A stretch of DNA of 64,000 bases from Euryodendron excelsum (Eukaryota; Streptophyta; Magnoliopsida; Ericales; Pentaphylacaceae): contig CM065399.1 in the NCBI GenBank assembly GCA_033060915.1, forward strand, positions 19,093,501 to 19,157,500, read 5' to 3'. Shown here piece by piece: positions 55,331 to 64,000 of this stretch. The stretch's first letter is position 1; each line of letters opens with the position of its first letter. The position numbers and the translations under genes are program-made. The notes beneath the pieces were generated by a model. The model searched no databases and had not been told where the DNA came from. It was given only the letters and a program-made list of their open reading frames with translations.

Positions 55331-57600
55331 CACAGTCAAACCGATAGAATTCCTCTAACATCCAACCCAATTCATAATTCATTCAAAGCCATGACCCCGA
55401 CACCATGTTGCCACTCCACTAGACCTCAAACTCCTGAAGCCATCCCTATGCAATTGGATGACACACATGGAAAATACAGTGTGAAGGATGCCAGTGTGAT
55501 TTCAAAACTAGTATGAGGAGTTTATTCCAGAAAAGGGGGATTTCTTTCAAACCCATCTTTCAATTTGAGCATGAAAATAACAACATCTAAATGAAAAGGA
55601 TCCAAAGTTTTAACGTTTATATCATTGTCTCATGGCACTCCATGAATGATGTTTTCCTTTAGGAATTTTCCTCGAGATGTTTACCCTGACTTGGACGATG
55701 GGATAGTATAAGCACCACCTTCGGTAAGAGATAATCTTTGACTACGAAAAGAGGGGAGAGAGAAATAGCAAGTACAGAGAGAGGAAAAATACAAAGGGGT
55801 GAGAGGTGATGCTAAGCTATGTAGCTCGTTGAAATCCGAGTAAACCCCGAAGGATGTCTTGGCAAAGCAGCAAGCAGCTAAACCCTCAAAATGAAGGGGA
55901 GCCATCATTTCATTCTCCCAAACAGAAAGCAATTCATCGGTCAGCCCACTAGAGCCGCATGTGATTTCCATTCAAAAGCCCAAACTAGAAGCCACCCCCC
56001 ACACTGGGGCAAGCATATGCAAGAAGTGAACTCACGAACTAACACTCGCCATCTTTTTAAGAGTTGCTAAATTTTTTGAAAAAAAAAAAGAGCTTTATAG
56101 ACTAAGTAGGTTTACCTAAAATGACGAGAGGCCCTCAGTTCCTCTACCATACAGTTAAAAATATAACCCTTGCAAAGCCCAATTTGCCCCTATCTTTTCT
56201 TGATGGCTTTCTCCTTTTTTTTTTTTTTTTAAGTTTCTTCTCTATATTGAAAAACTTGCTCTTATGCTTACTCCTAGAGATGTTGTCAACACTGCATTTT
56301 TTTTTTGAAGATCATCATTCATTTATCGCGTGCTCTCTTGGATATCACTATTTATTCATTGCGCGCTTTCTTGGAGATTGCCATTCGTTCACTGCTTGTT
56401 CTCTTGGAAATTACTATTTACTGCATGCACTCTTGGAAATCATCACGCGTTAATGGTTTTGCCTTGATCTAGTGTGGGTGGTGATCATTAGGTCAGCTAA
56501 ATGATAAGAATGCAACCGGCTCCAAACACAATTAATGAATGATGATTTCCAAAAGAGGACAGAGTCATCCAAGACGTCAACAGAAGGACAAAACAGAAGT
56601 AAACTTCCCGATAAAGAGAAAAGTCCAGAAGAACGATGAGGGTAAGAGCCACTTGCCAAAGGTGATCATAGGTCTTCAGGAGCTTAGCAAATATAATAGG
56701 TTTTAAGCCTTTGTCCTTCCTTTCAAATACCCTATCACCTGGCCCACATTACGGTCCAAATTAAAGTCCTCTTAGATCATGAAAAATTGCTTAGTCTAAA
56801 TAAGCTTGAACAAAGAAACAACGTCTAAAAAGAATGGTAAATGCAAGGACCAAAATTTATTTCTTGCAAAAGGTAGTTCTGGTTCATACAACCCCCGCAG
56901 AATTTAAAGAATTGGGCCTATGTATCCTTTCATTTTTTACAATCCTTAAACTTGGCCTACATTACAGTCCTAAGTAAAGTCTTCTCTGATTGAGGAAGGA
57001 AGCTACAAGTTGCTTTGCCAAAGGGCGATATCGATTGTTACTCTAGAGGTCCACTTAGAGAAGTTTTCCTTTTCAGCAAAAGAGAGGGGAAAAATGAGTC
57101 AATGGATCAAATCTCTGAGAATCATGTAAGTGTTATCACATCCTGATAAGAAAAGGGCGGAATTAGAAATAGGAATGCCAAGAGAAGAACAGAAGTTTAA
57201 AAGATTGCCTAATTCTAAGATATAACTCCTACAGCTGAACACAGACCCTGAGGCATCCTTGGGGCATGCATTATATTTCATTTCATGTATAAAACCTGTA
57301 CACTCATATTCATATCTGTATCAACTTGTATGACATGCATTCAATTCCATTTGTGCATTCATCAAAAAGTATGATATGCATTCAAAATTCCATCTCTATG
57401 CACTCGTCAAAAAGTATGATATGCATTTAAGTCCATTTCTGTATAATCCTGTGCATTCATTCAATTCCGTTCATACATAAGCTTGTGCATTCGTAAAAAA
57501 AGTATGACATACATTCATTTCCATCCCTGTGTAAATCTATACATTTATTTTTCTACATTCCTATCTAATCTGTGCATCTATCCATATGTACAACATATAT
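55331..57600 (+). other. Element 3 internal region without recognisable coding domain
   Basis: Where gag and pol should be there is only spacer-like DNA. Segments resemble the element 1 spacer: GAGCCATCATTTCATT near 55910, and CC(C/T)ACATTAC(A/G)GTCC near 56739 and 56955. A short frame at 55392-55516 (MTPTPCCHSTRPQ) resembles no family. T-rich runs lie near 56215-56235. At 57300-57600 short repeats of GTATGACATGCATTCA alternate with CATT-rich text. This element looks like a large non-coding derivative. Confidence 0.6.
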
Positions 57601-57639
57601 CGTTCTAACTTCCTATGAAAACTTTTAACAGCTTAATCT

Positions 57640-57880
57640 GACCTTTTTCAAGCAATGAAGACTGGGGCAACGACCCACCCTTGACCTGCCAGTCAACCCT
57701 GAAATAGCTTGATCCAACATTTTGCAAACCACGAAGAATGGGGCAATGTTCCATCCCTCCAATCAACCTTGAAACCTTCTCAAATCATAAAGACTAGGGC
57801 AATGTCCCATCCTCGACCTCTAAACCAACTTTGATAAACCTTTTTCAAACCATGCAAATTGAGACAACACTGCACCCTAT
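57640..57880 (+). repeat. Short imperfect tandem repeats (GGGGCAAC...CCATCC)
   Basis: Three or four diverged units of roughly 60-90 bp, each with TTTTTCAAACCATGAAGA-like text, then (A/G)GGGCAA(C/T)G(A/T)CCCA(C/T)CC and TCGACCT. Confidence 0.5.
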
Positions 57881-58879
57881 ACCTCCGATTCGATTCAAAC
57901 TGCTCGACCAAATTCAAGACGAAACGGCCAATTGTGTTTGACCTTTCGGACACCTTGAACTCTTCAAAAGAGACCTTAACTCAAGACACTAGACTTCAGA
58001 GAAGAAAAATCCTCCGGAAGGTATCTCAATAAGAATTCTGTCATGCCAAGCAAAAGTGGAGCCAGACAATCAAGCAAACTCCAAGTATTTCGATCTCAAG
58101 AAATCTCAATCCAAGAAGCCACAAATGTCTCCCCTTCAAGCTCCGAGATAAAAGAATTACAAGCACGAAGCAATCTCTGATAATTCCATAGGCTCAAACA
58201 TCTCCAAAGCTTCAAGGTAAAGCCCAAGTATAATTCTGACCGAATTATCTCAAAATCAACTTTAGAAACAAAAGCCCTTGCTTTCTTTCAAATCCAAAAT
58301 TCAGTTTTTAAAAATCCAAAAACTTTCAAGGCTTCATTTACAAAAACTTTCAAATTTCAAAATCAACTTCAAAATCTTGCAAAACTATTTCTACAAAAAG
58401 TTTCAAACTCAAAATATCAAAGCTCTTGCTTTCTTTTGAAAGTCAAAATCAATTTTCATATAAAAAAAAAATTCAAACCTTTTTCCACTAAGAGTTTCAA
58501 ATTTCAACTCAATTTCAAAGAGAAAAAATCATGTTGTCTTCCAAAAACACCAACAAGTTTAAAAACTTTCAAAGGTTCAAGCTTTAAATAAAGATGAACT
58601 TCCTAAACATTTTGTCTCCAAAAGATTCAGGTTTCAAGTCAAAACGAATTTCCTATACATTTTGCTTTCAAAAAATCGAAAATGCCAAGTCAAAATAAAT
58701 TTTCTATATGTTTTGTCTTCAAAAGTTCAAATTTCTTGTCAAAATGAATTCTCTACACATGTTTTCAAAACAAGTTTTCTAACCCTCATATATAAAAAAA
58801 TAAAAAAAAGGTATCCAAATTTTCAGTTCAAATGAATCTCCTTCAAATGATTCCCACTTTTCTAGGTTCTCTAATTTTA

Positions 58880-60200
58880 AAAAAGTTTGATTTCAGAAAT
58901 ACCTCCTAAGTTTTTTGAACTTTTTTCGTTAAAAAAAAACAAAAAAAAACTTGATTTCAAAAATACCTCTCTAAGTTTTCTAACTTTTTCCTTTAAAAAG
59001 TTTCATTGTCTCAGTTTCTTAACTTCTTCCTTCAAAAAGCTTCAGCTCAAAATCAATCTCTTGGTTTTCTAAAGTTTTCTCGACAAAAAGTTTCCATTGT
59101 AATCAGTCTTTAGGATTTCTAAACACTTGTCTTTCAAAAGACTTTCATTTCAAAGTCATTTCACCAGTTTTCCAAAGTTTTTTTCATTCAAAAAGTTTAA
59201 TATCAAAAACAACTTCTCGGGTTTCTTGAGCTTTTCCTTCAAAAGCTCTATTTTCTAAAAATCTCGAGTTTTCTAGCTTTTGCCTAAAAAAGCCTAGCCT
59301 TTCAAAATTTTGGGTTTTTCTAGCTTTCGCCTTACAAAGCTTAGCTTTCCAAAATTTTGGGTTTCTGAGCTTTCTCCGTCAAAAGCAGATTGGGTTTCTG
59401 AGTTTCCTCCGAAAAAGTAGATTTAAGTTTCTGAGCTTCCTCCGAAAAAACAGATTGAGTTTCCGAGCTTCCTTCCATTAGCAAAGATCGGGTTTCCCAA
59501 GTTTTCTCCTTCAAAAGCTCTGTTTTCAAAATATTTCTAGATTTTCTTGAGCTTTTTCCTTCAAAAGCTCCATTTTTTCAAAAGAATTCCGGGTTTTCAA
59601 GCTTTCACCTCAAAAAGTCTAGCTTTCCAACATTTCAGTTCTGGAGTTTTCTTGTTCAAAAGCTCCGTTTTCAAAATATTTCTTGGGTTTCTCGAGCTTT
59701 TTCTTTCAAAAGCTTCGTTTTCCAAAAGATTCTTGGGTTTCTTGAGCTTTTCCTTCAAAAGCTCTATTTTCTAAAAATCTCGAGTTTTCTAGCTTTCACC
59801 TGAAAAAGCCTAGCCTTCCAAAACCTTTGGGTTTTCCGAGCTTTCTTCTTCAAAAACTCCGTTTTCAAAATATTTCTCGGATTTCTCAAACTTTTTCCTT
59901 TAAAAGCTCTGTTTTCAAAATACTTCTCGGGTTTCTCGAGCTTTTTACTGCAAAAGCTCCATTTTTTCTAAAAGAATTTCGAGTTTTCAAACTTTTGCCT
60001 CAAAAAGCCTAGCTATCCAAAATTTTTAGGTTTCTCGAGCTTTTTTCTTCAAAAGCTCCGTTTTTCAAAAATCTCGGGTTTTTAAGCTTTCACCTCAAAA
60101 AGCATACTTTCAAAAAAATTTTCAGGTTTTCAAAACTTTTTCCACAAAAAGTTTAATTCTAAAATCAAATTCTAGGTTTTCAAACATTTTTCCTCAAAAG
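58880..60200 (+). repeat. Satellite-like tandem repeat region near the 3' end of element 3
   Basis: Many diverged units of about 50-60 bp, built from TTCAAAAGCTCCGTTTTC, AAAATATTTCTCGGGTTTC and TCGAGCTTTTTCC. The array is densest from 59200 to 60130 and lies just upstream of the PPT and 3' LTR. Tat/Ogre elements are known to carry variable tandem repeats in this 3' untranslated position, and some have given rise to satellites. ORFs here (59547-59774, 59827-60012) are repeat artefacts. Confidence 0.7.
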
Positions 60201-60533
60201 TTTCGTTCCAAGTTTTGAAAGGTTTTCCAAACCCATCCAATTCAAATCCAAATCCAGCCATTATAGAAGGCCATTTAAAAAAAAAAGTCCTTTTCAAAAT
60301 TCAAAAAATCCTGAATCTCCGTAAAGGAGTGTCATTCCATTGGTCAAAATGTCGATTAAAAAAAATTAATTTCAAAATCATTTCAAAATCAAGTTTTCAA
60401 AATTCCAGAATTCAAACAATCCAGTTTTCAAAACTTAAAATTCCAAATTCTAACCACTACGGTCCCTCTGATTGCCTCGTTGTCAACATGCAATCCTTCC
60501 TTATTATTTTTCTGCCTTCGACAAGCAAAGATA

Positions 60534-60546
60534 GAAAAAGAGGGGC
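60534..60546 (+). promoter_or_regulatory. Polypurine tract of element 3
   Basis: GAAAAAGAGGGGCAG directly before the TGTAAGCACTCC LTR start. Upstream TGCCTCGTTGTCAACATG and the degraded hairpin CTGCCTTCG/CAAAGATAG match elements 1 and 2. Confidence 0.75.
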
Positions 60547-60549
60547 AGT

Positions 60550-63500
60550 TGTAAGCACTCCATTTTTGTCCGCTCGGCAATCTTTGGCCCGATCAAACCC
60601 AGTTTTCAAACCACACATGCAAGCTCAAGACGAGCCTTTCAAACTCCAATCGAGTCAACTAGTTGCTTCCTGAGCCCACGAAGCCCAAATGAAGCCATAA
60701 ACATTATTCCAGGCAGCTTTCCGGAACCGGGCGGTTTCGGAAACCAATGCCATCCAGGTAGCTTCCCGAGATCGGGTGATCTCGGGGACCAATACCTTAC
60801 AAATTCCAGACGGTTCACTTATGACGTCTGCTAGCCCGCCAATGTAAAATGTCTGTAATTCGGTAGTTCTCTGAGACCAGGCGTTCTCAGGGACCAACAC
60901 CACCCTCACAGGTAGCTTTCTAGGACCAGGCGTTCTCAAGAACCAACACGAACTTACAGGTAGCTCTCTAAGACCAGACGCTCTTAAGCACCAACACCGC
61001 ACATGTAGTTTTTTGAGACCGGACAGTCTCGGGAACCAACACCTAGGTTAACACCGGCACCTGCTAGCCCGACTCGGTGAAAAATGACTGAACCTGCCCT
61101 TTGGGCCTTCAGGCACGTTTTGAGAAAGTTTAAAATCTCTCAAAACGATAAGTCCACCCTTGCAAAGTGTTACTAAATTGTTTGGTATATTCCACACGCC
61201 ATCCAGTCCCATTCTGGTCCCATTCTAGCTAACTACGGTCAAAATGACCATTTTGCCCCTGAACGCCCCAGCGCCGCACAAACCTAATCGAACAGTAAAA
61301 GACTCCCTTGAAACCATCCCCAAACGACCCGGCACGCTTAACATAACACTCCAGACTATTCCGCGCCATTTTCAAACAAACCTGACCAAAATGATAATTT
61401 TGCCCCTAATGGCCCAAACGTGCCCCAAAACAACACTAGTCCAAGGTTATTGAACGGCGGATCTCATTAAGAACCCCCATTTAACCTAAGGAAGACATCA
61501 CGATGCTAAACACCCATAACTCAATAAAAGTTCCCCGAAGGGTCTCGTAGACGCTCCACTAAAATTGCATTTTCTCCCGATTCCCTAGTTATAACGCACC
61601 ATCAAATGACTCGAGAAATGCATAAACTAGGGAATTCCCGAAACCTTGTACGTAGGTCTTTCCATCGAAATGGCTTGATCGGATAAATTGCTTCTCCAAG
61701 CCCTTCATCGTACGGTGTGAAAACTGTAACTTCCAATAACTCTTGAAGCGTCTTGCACACGCTCCACCGAAGTTGACTTTTTCCCTGACTGCCTGATTAA
61801 AGCGCACTGTCAAACGACTTGAGAAATGCATAAATTAGGGAATTCCTGAAAGTATTTCCAGAGTACTTTCCATCAGCACGACCCAATTGAAAAGATCGTT
61901 TCCCGTAGGCCTTAATCACAGGACACGAAAATAGCTACTTTCGAACCCCCACAGAGCATATCATAGATGCTCCGCAAAGATGCTATTTTATGCACATTTC
62001 TGGAGACGATATCCCATGACTCCAAGCACCTTTTAAACTTTTCAAAAACATGAAAGTTCACCGGAAGCCTTGGGAGAACATCCCGGGTGCAACCGATTCC
62101 TCCGAAACCTTTCCGGTTGGCTCAATTATAGAGACAAAGTTTAAACAAACATTCCCAATGACAGAGAGTATGCTACATGCACCCAGATTTTGATCAGATT
62201 AACCAAAGTTCGATCAACCATGAGGATTTAACCAGTACAAAGGGTGCCACGTGTTATTCTGGTAATGGAACAGTACTGACGCATGTGTTATATGCGCTAG
62301 GGAAAATTTTGGTTAGGCACACGTAGAATATGCGCCAGGCCTATTCCAGATTGCTTATAAATACCAGCACCCCCTTTGCATATTCTAACTTTGAAATTGA
62401 TGCGAAGCTCTACTAAAACTGCTTAAAAATCTCGAATTTCTATATATATTCCTCTCCTCCAACATTTAGGCTAGGTTCCACCTCGCTCTAGCCTATACAC
62501 TTCGCTTATATAGCCTTATAAACCATTAAGCCCCTCGTTCCAGCCCCTTGAGCCTACTAGAAGCCTTCCAAGTTCAAGTCAAGGCATCCATTGAATATTA
62601 CAAGTGTGTTGAAGGCAAAAGGTGGTATCCCTTTTACATTTTAGTCTGCCCCCACTCTTCTCTTCTCTCTCCTAGCCTACTTAGGTTATTCTCTATTTTA
62701 ATTTCCATCTTCAACCCTCATTCTTGCATGCTTGAGTCAAGAGGGCTCTTAGTTCATGCCTAGAGGAAAGCTAGTGGGAGCCACTTTGTAGGGGGATCTC
62801 TCACTAGCCTACTTTAAGATGGTATGGCCTAGGAGCCCATTGTTTATGTGGTGTAGCCTAAAGCCTTGTATGTATTCATGACCACCTTGCATTTTGCTAT
62901 CTTAATCATGTCTTGTGTGCTTGGTTTCATTTTTGTGTTTATAATCATGTTCAACAATGTTTGCATTATTCTTATTTTCATGCCAATTTTAGGTTCAATA
63001 CCCCTCTCAAAATGATTCTATGAGTTGGCTCCTTGTAAGAATGAGACCTTAGAAGCCAAGACTTTGAAAATCCCCCATTAACCCCCTAACTCACACTTTT
63101 GCATCATTGCATTCAAACTTGCATAAGGATTGTTTCCTAACTCTCTAACTTGCAAGATTTCCATTCTCTCAAGTTTAGTGGTTGGAATGGCCCCATGGAA
63201 CCCTCTCTTGAGTGGTCTCCCTTTGATTTGGCCATAGAAACCCTCTCTTCATGGAATGGTTTCCTGTAAAAACGGTTTTCATAACCCTTTTTCAAAAATG
63301 GTTTTCAAAATTTATTCTCTCCATCTTTGCATGAAAAATGGTGCTTCAAAAAGTTGTCATCATCATGATGATTTTTGGACTTCATACACTTATCAAGATA
63401 ATGGTTATAATGGTCATAAGGAAACCTTCTATGGAATGGTCTCCAAATACCAACCATATAAACCATATTCTTGGCTAGAGTCAAAATTTTCACAGAAATG

Positions 63501-64000
63501 ATATTAAAAAAGGTTGTCTATCAAAGTCCATTCCATGACATGGTTTGTTTTTCAAAACCCTTTCCAAAAGTGAATCAAACAGCCTTTCAAAATCATCTTC
63601 CAACTCAACCCTAGGTTAATTTGACCTTAGTTGTTCAACCCTAGGTTAACTAGACCCTAATTGTCGAACTCTAGGTTAACTTGACCTTAGTTGTCCAACC
63701 CTAGGATAACTTGACCCTAGTTGTCCAACCCTAGGATAACTTGGCCCTAGTTGTCCAACCCTAGGCTAACTTGACCCTTGTTATCCAATCCTAGTTTAAC
63801 TTGACCCTAGTTGACTAATCCTAGGTTAACCTAACCTAAGTTAGTTAACCCTAGGTCACCTTAACCCTAGGTTAACCTAAACTAAGTTAGTTAACCTTAG
63901 GTCACCTCTAACCATTGGTCAACCTAACCTAGGTTAGTATACTTCATGGTTCCTACTCATGAACCCTTTTAAATGATCCTTTAATTCAAAACTATTCTCA
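60550..64000 (+). repeat. 3' LTR of element 3 (truncated by window end)
   Basis: Parallels 26930-30480: same order of GGACCAACACC segments, TATA (62356-62363), a decayed palindrome (about 62260-62340) and the 30-bp minisatellite (63600-63930). Identity with the 5' LTR is visibly lower than for elements 1 and 2. Confidence 0.88.

Noticed and set aside
1..64000. tRNA, rRNA or other RNA genes
   Set aside because: None could be supported. TGGCGACTCC-type strings are primer-binding sites, not tRNA genes.

Overview
This window is nuclear DNA from a flowering plant with a large, repeat-rich genome, probably a eudicot. I found no host gene. Almost every base belongs to nested LTR retrotransposons. 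Four are related Ty3/gypsy elements of the Tat/Ogre type. The evidence is very long LTRs (3.3-5.2 kb) starting TGT(A/T)AGCA and ending ACA, a primer-binding site with core TGG(C/T)GACT(C/T), a pol with two RNase H domains, a G-patch next to the protease, and a reverse-oriented extra gene before the 3' LTR.

Layout. (a) 1-6154 plus 24708-25379: element 0, minus strand, with a decayed gag, a leader and a 3.3 kb 5' LTR. (b) 6155-24707: element 1, plus strand, 18.6 kb, inserted in the LTR of element 0. It has 4.9 kb LTRs, an intact gag, no protease/RT/integrase, and a reverse-strand gene with two recognisable exons and five stops. (c) 25380-26928: a probable Ty1/copia LTR and leader, minus strand, broken by element 0. 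(d) 26930-31385 plus 52934-64000: element 3, plus strand, with long diverged LTRs, a partly duplicated leader, tandem repeats and no recognisable coding domain; its 3' LTR runs off the window. (e) 31386-52933: element 2, minus strand, 21.5 kb, inserted in the 5' LTR of element 3 with a perfect AGGGT target duplication. It has 5.2 kb LTRs, protease-RT-RH-aRH-integrase but no gag, and its own, different reverse-strand gene.

How they may work together (inference). Elements 1 and 2 share LTR ends, PBS, PPT, leader blocks and the reverse-gene slot. One keeps only Gag and the other only Pro-Pol, so they look like two halves of a split retrotransposon family that could complement each other in trans. 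Both have damage: element 2 has two stops in the RT part, a D-to-N change in the protease active site and a mutated TATA box in its 5' LTR.

Non-coding signals stand out. Tandem MSA-like (CTCTAACGG) arrays lie in U3 of element 2. Palindromic boxes sit just upstream of the LTR TATA boxes, and their sequence differs between families while the symmetry is kept. The same boxes recur at the 5' side of the reverse-strand gene. A telobox cluster lies after the TATA box, leader hairpins show paired changes, and a second PBS-like decamer lies about 164 bp before each PBS. All alignments were done by eye; identities are estimates.
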